Shown one piece after another: positions 44,210 to 51,760 of a stretch of DNA of 64,000 nt. How positions within the stretch are numbered: the first letter of the stretch is position 1; the number at the start of each line of letters is the position of its first letter. The stretch covers positions 1 through 64,000 of the forward strand of contig CAYJIR010000008.1 of assembly GCA_964370295.1 (NCBI GenBank), read 5' to 3'. Position numbers and translations under genes: made by a program. The notes beneath the pieces are model-generated. The model did no database searches. It worked only from the letters and a program-made list of their open reading frames with translations, and was not told where the DNA came from. Source of the stretch: JAAYCI01 sp964370295. GTDB lineage: Bacteria > Bacillota > Clostridia > Oscillospirales > Ruminococcaceae.

Positions 44210-45412
44210 GTGGCAGCAATTAAAGCAAGAGATTCCATTTGGTCTGTCGGTGTCATGGACTCAAAACTTCGTGTCTTTGACATTATTATGGAAACCAAAC
44301 AAGGAACCACCTACAACTCTTTTCTTGTGCGCAGTGGCAATAAAACAGCACTCATCGAATGTGTAAAAGATAAATTTTCATCGGAGTGGCTAGATAACAT
44401 CCGCGAGGTGTGCGACCCTGCCGACATAGATTATATCGTGCTTAACCACACCGAGCCGGACCATTCCGGCTCCTTGTTGCGCATTTTAAAGCTAGCGCCT
44501 AAAGCCGTAGTGTTGGCCAGCAACACCGCCATCACATTTTTAGGTGAACTATTAAATCAATCTTTTGAACATCAAGTGGTTGCAGATAGAGATGTGGTGG
44601 AGCTGGGAGATTTACAGCTGCAGTTTCTTTCGGCACCTATGCTACATTGGCCGGACACACAGTTTACTTATATTCCGCAGCTTAAGGCTCTTTTCACTTG
44701 CGACATGTTTGGGTGCCATCACGCCGACTCCTTGGTATTCAACGACCTTATAAAGGACATGGAATCTTTTTCCGACGCCTATCGCTATTATTTCGATAAC
44801 ATTATGGGCCCCTATAAAAACCCCCATGTCCTGCGTGCATTAGACAAAATCGAGGCCTTGCAAATTGATTTCATCGGCACAGGACACGGCCCTATATTGC
44901 GCACGAATATCCAATACTATCTCGATTTATATCGAAAATGGAGTACACCAAATAACAGCAAAGAAAAAACGGTGGTTATGGTCTATGTAAGTGCATATGG
45001 CTACACGCGTGAATTGGCCACCACTATACAGCAATCTTTACTGGATCATGGCGTTGCACAGGTAGAATGCTATGATTTAGTGGAAGACAATATGCACTCG
45101 GCACAAAGTGCTCTTTCGGCAGCCGATGCCATTTTACTTGGAAGTTGCACCATGGTGGGAGATGCTTTGCCCCCGATTTACGAGGCCCTCCTTTGCCTAA
45201 ACCCAGTTTGCCAGCGCGGTAAACTAGCGGGTGCTTTTGGTTGCTATGCATGGAGTGGCGAGGCGGTGCCCAATTTAACAGCCCGTTTGGAACAACTTCG
45301 TATGTCCATTCCTGTTGAAGGCCTTCGCGTTCGTCTAAAGCCAAGTGCGCAAGATTTACAGTATGCGCGAGACTTTGGCGCAAATTTTGCAAAGGCTTTG
45401 CAGGAAAGCTAA
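44210..45412 (+). CDS. fprA: FprA-type flavodiiron protein
   Basis: A 400-residue A-type flavoprotein that reduces O2 to water (or NO to N2O) and protects anaerobes. The metallo-beta-lactamase-like domain carries diiron ligands in HTEPDHSG (H80, E82, D84, H85), a further His in MLHWPDT and an acidic ligand in CDMFG. The C-terminal flavodoxin domain begins VVMVYVSAYGYT and binds FMN. The start is GTG with GGAGG eight bases upstream. A rubredoxin, a common electron donor, is encoded about 500 bases downstream. The mobile-element cluster starts right after its stop. Confidence 0.93.
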   Translation: MAAIKARDSIWSVGVMDSKLRVFDIIMETKQGTTYNSFLVRSGNKTALIECVKDKFSSEWLDNIREVCDPADIDYIVLNHTEPDHSGSLLRILKLAPKAVVLASNTAITFLGELLNQSFEHQVVADRDVVELGDLQLQFLSAPMLHWPDTQFTYIPQLKALFTCDMFGCHHADSLVFNDLIKDMESFSDAYRYYFDNIMGPYKNPHVLRALDKIEALQIDFIGTGHGPILRTNIQYYLDLYRKWSTPNNSKEKTVVMVYVSAYGYTRELATTIQQSLLDHGVAQVECYDLVEDNMHSAQSALSAADAILLGSCTMVGDALPPIYEALLCLNPVCQRGKLAGAFGCYAWSGEAVPNLTARLEQLRMSIPVEGLRVRLKPSAQDLQYARDFGANFAKALQES

Positions 45413-45423
45413 TCTTTATCTTA

Positions 45424-45583
45424 GATAGTATCTACGCAAGTTGAAACTGGACGATTTTAAGACATTTTTTGTCAAACTAGGCGAAAAAACGATGCACTCC
45501 TTCATGGAATGTGAATTTTGCAGGCGAAGTGTGGCGAAAAAATGGCCAAAATCAGACGATTGACCACTTGTGTAGACACTATC
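45424..45583. mobile_element. MITE-2 (160 bp, TA-flanked hairpin element)
   Basis: Terminal repeats GATAGTATCTACGCAAGT and ACTTGTGTAGACACTATC match with two differences, and TA flanks both ends. The similarity continues inward (GATTTT, CATTTTTT, CACACTTCG words), so most of the element is one long imperfect inverted repeat. It has no credible protein. The TA target suggests mobilisation by an IS630/Tc1-type transposase, which is inference. It sits at the left edge of MITE-1 copy E. Confidence 0.85.
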
Positions 45584-45585
45584 TA

Positions 45586-45775
45586 ATACCCACTTTCCAA
45601 TTTTTGCACAAATACCTTGTACCTTCGTTTTTGTCTTTTTGTTTAGGGGACGAAAACACACTATGGATAGCATCAAAGGATTCCCCTAAAAATGCTGTTT
45701 CAAGCACTTTTAGGGCCACTACATATTACAGTGGAGCTAAACCAACAACCCCACAGGGGTTTATCCAGCAGGCAT
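45586..45775 (+). mobile_element. MITE-1 copy E (diverged, internally truncated)
   Basis: 190 bp from ATACCCACTTTCC to TTTATCCAGCAGGCAT, preserving TTTTTGTC/GACGAAAAC, a CACTTTTAGGG stem and the ACCCC/GGGGT stem near the right end. Right flank AATCTTA; the matching left flank TATCTTA (45417-45423) is now separated from it by MITE-2. The 5' segment is deleted compared with full copies. Confidence 0.82.
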
Positions 45776-45855
45776 AATCTTACATGAGTCTTCTCTTAAA
45801 GTAAGCCTTTCTTGGTAGGCATATAGGCGTTTTACGCCTTCACTTTTGTACGTTT

Positions 45856-45892
45856 GGTAAAGGCACATATATGGTTTATATGTACCTTTACC
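45856..45892 (+). promoter_or_regulatory. Hairpin upstream of rubredoxin
   Basis: Two 16-base arms with one mismatch (GGTAAAGGCACATATA against its complement) with a five-base loop, ending 14 bases before the AGGAGG of the rubredoxin gene. A smaller AGGCG/CGCCT stem lies just upstream, near 45825-45840. The larger one could be an operator, a leader structure or a 5' stabiliser. Confidence 0.5.
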
Positions 45893-45920
45893 GGGCAATA
45901 TATAACAGGAGGTCAGTGTA

Positions 45921-46037
45921 ATGAAAAAGTGGCGTTGTATTGTATGTGGAGAAGTATTTGAAGGGGAAACCCATCCAGAACCATGCCCCATATGCGGCGC
46001 TTCCGGAGACGAAAGTTTTGAAGAAGTAGCCGAATAG
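45921..46037 (+). CDS. Rubredoxin-like protein, 38 residues
   Basis: A tiny iron protein with two CxxC pairs, WRCIVCGEVFEG and PEPCPICGASG, which bind one Fe(SCys)4 centre, followed by an acidic tail. At 38 residues it equals the rubredoxin-like domain of rubrerythrin and is shorter than classical rubredoxin (about 52). AGGAGG lies nine bases before the ATG, and a strong terminator follows. It could feed electrons to FprA, encoded just upstream. Confidence 0.85.
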   Translation: MKKWRCIVCGEVFEGETHPEPCPICGASGDESFEEVAE

Positions 46038-46042
46038 GGTAG

Positions 46043-46082
46043 ACCCGCTGCAAGAGAGAATGCGGGCTTGCAGCGGGTTTTT
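46043..46082 (+). terminator. Terminator of rubredoxin
   Basis: A perfect 12-bp stem ACCCGCTGCAAG/CTTGCAGCGGGT, then five T. Confidence 0.9.
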
Positions 46083-46381
46083 GAGTAAACCATACACTTG
46101 GGCTAAACATAATAATTTTTTCTAGCCCCACAGCATTATTTATTGTATACATTATGTATATTTACTAAGTTTTTATACTTTTACTTTTGTCGTGTATCGT
46201 TGCATTTCCCCTTAGGGATATGCGAAAAACAAAAATGCATTGTATTACTTTGAGATACATCACTTTGATGGTGCAAAGATATCGACACAGCACTACTCAT
46301 TGTTGTTTATTTTGATAAAATACAAAATGTAAGCTAAAGTATCCAGCTTAAAACACTCTCTATATAAGGGTGAAATGACCA
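46083..46381. other. AT-rich spacer
   Basis: About 300 bases before the YgjP-type gene; no gene, repeat or confident promoter was seen. Confidence 0.35.
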
Positions 46382-46921
46382 ATGAAAAAAAATTTGAGTA
46401 CCCCCATGGGTACGTTATACTATACTTTTGAGCGAAAACGCATAAAAAATCTCAATGTCCGCATTCGCAGCGACGGTAGCGTTTACGTCAGTGCACCTTT
46501 ATACATGCCCGATAAAGCTATTGAATCATTTCTGCAAAGCAAGGCCTCTTGGGTATTTTCAAAACAAAATGCGTTGCAAGCTTCCTCTGTTGATACCCCC
46601 TGCCTTTATACAAAAGAGCAATGCCTACACCTTTTTAACGAGGTAAGCAATCGTATTTATCCCCTGTTTATGCAGCGCATAAAACAAAAACCAACTTTGT
46701 TTGTGCGCGATATGAAAAGCCGCTGGGGTAGCTGCCATCCCTATAAAAATAAAATCACACTGAGTACTCGTTTGGCTGAAAAACCCAATGCTTTGATAGA
46801 ATATGTTGTTTTACACGAGTATGTCCATTTATTACACCCCAATCATGGCCCTGATTTCCATGCGGAAATGGCACGACTGATGCCGGATTATCGAATCCGG
46901 CGAAAGGAACTTAGAGGATAA
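46382..46921 (+). CDS. YgjP-like (DUF45) metallopeptidase
   Basis: A 179-residue zinc-peptidase-like protein of the YgjP/DUF45 family. The motif SRWGSC (residues 113-118) is the family hallmark, and VVLHEYVHLLHPNHG carries H145, E146 and H149 of the HExxH site. There is no signal peptide. AAGGG is upstream of the ATG. Function is poorly known; it is not clearly tied to its neighbours. Confidence 0.85.
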   Translation: MKKNLSTPMGTLYYTFERKRIKNLNVRIRSDGSVYVSAPLYMPDKAIESFLQSKASWVFSKQNALQASSVDTPCLYTKEQCLHLFNEVSNRIYPLFMQRIKQKPTLFVRDMKSRWGSCHPYKNKITLSTRLAEKPNALIEYVVLHEYVHLLHPNHGPDFHAEMARLMPDYRIRRKELRG

Positions 46922-46966
46922 CTCGGCACTTGGAGAAATGCATAGAATAGGAAGAGGAACCTGCTC

Positions 46967-48379
46967 ATGGCCGGCAACAAATACACCCGTTTACTTTCCA
47001 ACACAGCCTTATTTACCATCAGCACATTTTCCAGCAAATTGCTAAGCTTTTTATTGACACGACTGTACACAAGCTACCTCACAGCAGAAACCTATGGAAT
47101 TGTGGATTTGGTTGTAGCAAGCTCTAACTTGCTTATTCCACTTGTCAGTTTGGGCATATCATCCGCTGTTATTCGTTTTGGGCTTGAAAAAGGCATTGAC
47201 AAAAAGGATGTTTTTTCCGGCGGACTTTTGGCTATCGGCATGGGTTTTATGCTTTTAATCTTTTGCATCCCCCTCATTTCACAAATTAGTGTCCTAGAGG
47301 GAAATGTAATTTTAATGTATGTCTATGTGCTTATATCCTGTCTTCGCACCCTGTGTTGCCAGTTTGTCCGTGCAAAACTGTATACGCGCCTTTACGCAAT
47401 CGACGGTATATTATCCACTATTTATACAGTTGGTTTTAATGTTTTATTCTTAGTTGCTTTGCAAATGGGTGGCACCGGATATTTGCTTTCTATTATATGC
47501 GCCGATGCGCTTAGTGTTGTGTTCTTGTTTTTGGTGGCACACCTTTGGGAATATTTGCGTTTTCGACATTTAGACTTCTCTTTATTGAAAACAATGTTGC
47601 GCTATTCTCTGCCTTTGGTTCCTGCCTTGATGTTTTGGTGGGTTACCAATGCGAGCGACCGTTATTTTATCTCGTATATCTGGGGTCCCGAAGAAAACGG
47701 TTTGTATGCGGCTGCCTATAAAATACCCACCATTGTGTCTATTATGGCCACCATTTTTACAGAAGCGTGGCAGCTTTCTGCTGTGACCGATGGGCAGGAC
47801 GCCGGAAGAAATAAGTTTTTTTCACATGTTTTCTCGGCGGTTTCCAGCATTTCTTTTGTTGTTGCTGCATTTTTATTGTTCACTTGTCAGTGGATTATGT
47901 ATTTATTGGTAGCGCCGGATTATTATATTGCTTGGCGCTATGTACCTATTTTGGTTTTATCCGCTGTTTTCTCTAGTTTCGTAGTTTTTTTAAATAGCAT
48001 TTATATGGTGGAAAAAAAATCTGTACTGGCTTTGCTCACCATTTGTGTAGGAGCTATTGTTAATATCATTTTAAACTTTTTGTTTGTTCCGCTTTGGGGA
48101 CCAAACGGTGCTGCCTGGGCCACTTTGCTCTGTTATGTTTGCGTATTTCTTATTCGTGTAAAAAACACACGCCACCTTATTCAAATAGACTATCACTTTG
48201 GAATGCTTGCGCTCAATACAGTTTTATTGCTGGCAATGACGGCTATTTTGCTATATGAACTGCCTCTGTCATGGCTATGGTGTGCTTTGTTATTTTTGGT
48301 CGTTTTGTTTATCAATTTGCGCACCTTAACCAAAGGGGTTCAGCAGATATTGCAAAAGAAAACAAAGAAAAAAGTATAA
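46967..48379 (+). CDS. Polysaccharide flippase (Wzx/MVF superfamily)
   Basis: A 470-residue membrane protein with about 12-14 hydrophobic helices, in the oligosaccharide flippase family that moves lipid-linked sugars across the membrane. The N-terminal NTALFTISTFSSKLLSFLLTRLYT and a mid-protein YAAAYKIPTIVSIMATIFTEAW block are typical. The tail ends in a cluster of lysines. No glycan synthesis genes are adjacent, unlike in typical capsule loci. GGAAGAGGA lies before the ATG. Confidence 0.88.
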   Translation: MAGNKYTRLLSNTALFTISTFSSKLLSFLLTRLYTSYLTAETYGIVDLVVASSNLLIPLVSLGISSAVIRFGLEKGIDKKDVFSGGLLAIGMGFMLLIFCIPLISQISVLEGNVILMYVYVLISCLRTLCCQFVRAKLYTRLYAIDGILSTIYTVGFNVLFLVALQMGGTGYLLSIICADALSVVFLFLVAHLWEYLRFRHLDFSLLKTMLRYSLPLVPALMFWWVTNASDRYFISYIWGPEENGLYAAAYKIPTIVSIMATIFTEAWQLSAVTDGQDAGRNKFFSHVFSAVSSISFVVAAFLLFTCQWIMYLLVAPDYYIAWRYVPILVLSAVFSSFVVFLNSIYMVEKKSVLALLTICVGAIVNIILNFLFVPLWGPNGAAWATLLCYVCVFLIRVKNTRHLIQIDYHFGMLALNTVLLLAMTAILLYELPLSWLWCALLFLVVLFINLRTLTKGVQQILQKKTKKKV

Positions 48380-48436
48380 TAATATTTTTTTCTTTGTTTT
48401 CAGCTTTAATTCTTGCCAAAACAACAGTATATCCCT

Positions 48437-48442
48437 TATAAT
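48437..48442 (+). promoter_or_regulatory. -10 element before the second AraC gene
   Basis: TATAAT preceded by TTGCCA after 18 bases. It predicts a transcript start near 48449, downstream of the ATG at 48447, and so supports the TTG at 48534 as the true start. Confidence 0.65.
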
Positions 48443-48533
48443 AAAAATGAATGCAAGAAAGTATACTGGCAGGCTTTGCAAAGTCTACCTTGCATATCAT
48501 ACATGTTTTCAACACAGAGGGGAGGGCTTTTCA

Positions 48534-49370
48534 TTGGCCAGTGCCGTATTATTACGCCGCAGTGATTATGAGGCTGGAACTGCACGGGATACAATGCCCG
48601 GGCAAATACCGTCTGCTTTGCGAGAGGTTTCTGAGCTTGTTTACATTGTGGAAGGCAGTGCAGATTATTGGGTGGAAGACCAATTTTATCGCGCAAAAGC
48701 CGGAGATGTTTTAATCTTACCAGCCGGGGTGATGGTTGGCGCTGCCTTGAAACCTAAAGGTTGTCCTTTTTGGCGGCACAGCATCTGGATGTCACGCCGC
48801 TATTTTACCTTTTTAGATTTGCAAGACGAAAATGCCACCTACTGTTTTTCTTTGGCACAGCAGCAATCTGCGTTTTTGTTGCATTTATCGGAGGAAGAAC
48901 GCGAAGAAATCGAATCGCTACTGGAACAAATGGTATTAGAATGCCAAGGTGAACAAATAAATGCAGAACTTTCTACCAAAGCTTTGTTAAATTCTTTGCT
49001 TGTACAGGTAAACCGTTTGCTTTCGCAGGATCCCACACGCTTACAGCCGGGCAGTACCCATCGGCTTGGCCCCGTCTTAAGCTTTTTGCACACAAACTGC
49101 ACGCAACCGTTAACAGTGGAAGCACTGGCCCAACAATTTAGTTTTAGCCCATCGCATTTGGCGCACAGTTTCAAAAAGCATATGGGCACATCTTTATATC
49201 ATTATATCGTAAAACGTCGCTTGCAAATTGGCCGCCAAGCCATGCTAGATGGTGTGCCGGTAAAAGAGGCGTTTCAGCGTTGCGGCTTTGGAGATTATGC
49301 AGGCTTTTATCGTGCGTTTATTAAAGAATACGGCCTTTCTCCACAACAGTATAAAAAGAAAAATCAGTAA
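48534..49370 (+). CDS. AraC-family transcriptional regulator
   Basis: A 278-residue regulator. The N-terminal cupin-type domain (VEGSADYWVEDQFYRAKAGDVLILPAGVM) probably senses a small ligand. The C-terminal domain (about 185-278) has two HTH units: QPLTVEALAQQFSFSPSHLAHSFKKHMG and VPVKEAFQRCGFGDYAGFYRAFIKEYG. The start is a TTG with GGGGAGG about ten bases upstream; the predicted transcript start excludes the upstream ATG at 48447. It lies alone between the flippase and a CPBP protease. Target genes are unknown. Confidence 0.87.
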   Translation: MASAVLLRRSDYEAGTARDTMPGQIPSALREVSELVYIVEGSADYWVEDQFYRAKAGDVLILPAGVMVGAALKPKGCPFWRHSIWMSRRYFTFLDLQDENATYCFSLAQQQSAFLLHLSEEEREEIESLLEQMVLECQGEQINAELSTKALLNSLLVQVNRLLSQDPTRLQPGSTHRLGPVLSFLHTNCTQPLTVEALAQQFSFSPSHLAHSFKKHMGTSLYHYIVKRRLQIGRQAMLDGVPVKEAFQRCGFGDYAGFYRAFIKEYGLSPQQYKKKNQ

Positions 49371-49425
49371 ACCCATGTGTTTTTTGCCACACTTGTTCGT
49401 GCCCGAAGAAAGTTAGGAATATACC

Positions 49426-50361
49426 ATGCAACCATCTTTAAAAACAAGTTGCTCTCGTTTGGGCTTTGCTTTGTTTTCTTTTATGCTGTTTTGGAATATC
49501 ACTGCCACGCTTTTAACAGGCTTTGTGGCCCATTTTGCACCACAATGGTATGCCGGCAGCTGGGCTTTGCTTTTGATAAACGATATCTCTTTATACTGCA
49601 TGAGCCTCCCCTTATTTTTATACATTTCCTCACGAATCCCCAGTTATCGTCCTCCCAAAACAAAGGCACAGTCTTTACATCCATTACAATACCTTCTTTT
49701 GTTTTTGCTGTGTCTTGGTATCATGTATGGTGTTGGTTTTTTAACCGAGATGTTTTTTTCCTTCATGGAAAGAATTTTCGATTTTAAATATACAAATAGT
49801 TTAAACACCTTTGTGGATGGGGCACATTGGCTTAGCTTGCTTCTCCTTGGTGTTGTAGTGCCCTCTATTGGCGAAGAACTTATTTTTCGCTATGTTTTCT
49901 ATAAAAAGCTGGCAGTTTACGGCGATAAAATCTACATCATTTTTAGCGCTCTTTGTTTTGGCCTATTTCATATAAACCCAAGCCAAATAATCTATGCTTT
50001 TTTGCTTGGCCTGCTGTTAGCCGGCTCTTATGTGCGCACCGGACGCCTGTGGGTCCCCATATCGCTACACTTTTTGCTTAACACTTTTGGTCTTTTGCTT
50101 GTTCCAAATTTGATGACACAAAGCGAGCTATTTTCTCTTGTTTTTTCCATTTCCCTCGTCTGCTTATTTCCTATTTCCTTGTTTTTTTTATTTGTTTTAT
50201 ACAGAAAGTTGCCAAAAAGCTACACCGCCCCGGCCTTTACGGCCGAAGCTGGTCATAACAAACAAAAGCCCTTTGCCCAACAATGCATCGCAAATATAGG
50301 TATGTTTCTATATTTGACGTTGGTTTTGCTTTTATTAGCTCTTAATCTATGGGCACTATAA
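49426..50361 (+). CDS. CPBP-family intramembrane glutamic endopeptidase
   Basis: A 311-residue membrane protein with about eight helices and the CPBP/Rce1-like site: GEELIFRYVF (E150, E151, R155) and CFGLFHINPSQ (with H182). Family members process CAAX proteins in eukaryotes and bacteriocin-related or signalling substrates in bacteria; nothing adjacent suggests a bacteriocin. AGGAATATACC lies before the ATG. The second DEAD-box gene begins 38 bases later. Confidence 0.88.
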   Translation: MQPSLKTSCSRLGFALFSFMLFWNITATLLTGFVAHFAPQWYAGSWALLLINDISLYCMSLPLFLYISSRIPSYRPPKTKAQSLHPLQYLLLFLLCLGIMYGVGFLTEMFFSFMERIFDFKYTNSLNTFVDGAHWLSLLLLGVVVPSIGEELIFRYVFYKKLAVYGDKIYIIFSALCFGLFHINPSQIIYAFLLGLLLAGSYVRTGRLWVPISLHFLLNTFGLLLVPNLMTQSELFSLVFSISLVCLFPISLFFLFVLYRKLPKSYTAPAFTAEAGHNKQKPFAQQCIANIGMFLYLTLVLLLLALNLWAL

Positions 50362-50399
50362 AAAAGAGATTCTGCACAACAGAGAGGACATTATAACGT

Positions 50400-51548
50400 A
50401 TGTTATACAGTGAGTTACAAGTTCCAAGTGAAATACGCCGTGCCGTGGAGCGCATGGGTTTTGTTGAATTAACCGAAATTCAAGAAAAAGCCATTGCACC
50501 CATGATGGAAGGCAAGGATATAACGGCAAAAGCCCCCACGGGCACGGGAAAAACATGTGCTTTTGGCATCCCTTTGCTATGTGATGTAAACCGAAACGGC
50601 GACAAGATACAAGCCTTAGTCTTAGCTCCAACGCGTGAACTCGCCCAACAAATCACCGAGGATTTGCGTGATTTATCGCACTTTCTTCCGGAACTGCGCA
50701 TTGCCTGTTTATATGGTGGGCAAGCCATTACCAAGCAAATGGAGCAGCTTAAAAAGGGGCCCCAACTTATTGTGGCAACGCCCGGCCGTTTGATGGACCA
50801 CATGAAACGGCGCACGGTTAACCTAAATGCAGTTACACGTGTGGTACTGGACGAAGCCGATGAGATGTTGGATATGGGCTTTTATAAGGATGTTGTGAAA
50901 ATACTGGATTCCATAAAGAATCGCAAGCAGCTCTGCATGTTTTCGGCCACCATTAGCCGTGAGGTGATGGATATTGGCTGGATGTATCAGCGAGATCCAG
51001 TGGAAATCACAGTGCAGCCTGTTCAAGATTCTATGCCAAAAATAACGCAGTACAGTTTAGAAACCACTGGGAGAAACAAATTGCCGGACTTGGCCGCATT
51101 GATTGTAAGCGGTGGTTATGACCGTGTAATGGTCTTTTGCAACACAAAGTACACCACCGGCATGTTGGCAAACCAAATGGCACGTTTACATTTTGATGTG
51201 GATTGCCTCCATGGTGATCTCTCCCAGGCCGAGCGTAATCAAATTATGGGGCGGTTTCGCGAGGGAAAATTACGTGTCCTCATTTCCACAGATGTGGCCG
51301 CACGCGGCATTGATATCGAAGATGTAGACGCTGTGTTTAACTATGATATCCCTCAGTCTAACGAGTATTATACCCATCGCATCGGACGCACAGGCCGCGC
51401 CAAACGCGAAGGAGTTTCGTTTATCTTTTATCTGCCAGACGAAAAAAAGCGTCTTAAAGAAATGCTTCGTTTAACACGTAGCAATGCGGCGGCCATTTCT
51501 ATAAGTGAAGACGGAACTTTGCTTTTAATAGAAGGGAATGCATTGTAG
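50400..51548 (+). CDS. Compact DEAD-box RNA helicase
   Basis: A 382-residue helicase that has only the two RecA domains and no basic tail. Q motif FVELTEIQEKAI, motif I KAPTGTGKT, motif II DEADEMLDMGF, SAT, and motif VI HRIGRTGRAKR are all present. It would unwind RNA or remodel ribonucleoprotein in the cytoplasm. The ATG at 50400 has GAGAGGA about 11 bases upstream. A strong terminator follows. Confidence 0.93.
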   Translation: MLYSELQVPSEIRRAVERMGFVELTEIQEKAIAPMMEGKDITAKAPTGTGKTCAFGIPLLCDVNRNGDKIQALVLAPTRELAQQITEDLRDLSHFLPELRIACLYGGQAITKQMEQLKKGPQLIVATPGRLMDHMKRRTVNLNAVTRVVLDEADEMLDMGFYKDVVKILDSIKNRKQLCMFSATISREVMDIGWMYQRDPVEITVQPVQDSMPKITQYSLETTGRNKLPDLAALIVSGGYDRVMVFCNTKYTTGMLANQMARLHFDVDCLHGDLSQAERNQIMGRFREGKLRVLISTDVAARGIDIEDVDAVFNYDIPQSNEYYTHRIGRTGRAKREGVSFIFYLPDEKKRLKEMLRLTRSNAAAISISEDGTLLLIEGNAL

Positions 51549-51626
51549 CAAACCATAGATCAACCACTAAAACTCATAGGCCTATGCAAAACAAATATTA
51601 TACAGTAGTTTTATTTTGCTAGCATT

Positions 51627-51676
51627 AAAAAGACCAAAATTTTGGGGCGCTCATTTCCCAAATTTTGGTCTTTTTT
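51627..51676 (+). terminator. Terminator of the second DEAD-box gene
   Basis: A 16-bp stem AAAAAGACCAAAATTT with its complement, extended inside by TGGG/TCCCA, then a T run. Confidence 0.9.
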
Positions 51677-51760
51677 GCTTGAATCGTAAACATCACAATA
51701 TGCATTTATAGCAAGTGCTATTGGTATCCTCTATCGGACAAAATGTTGGCGAACAACGCC

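Noticed and set aside
45416..45676. 86-codon minus frame across MITE-2 and MITE-1 copy E
   Set aside because: It is an open frame through two non-coding elements; such frames recur wherever the repeats occur and have no ribosome binding site here.
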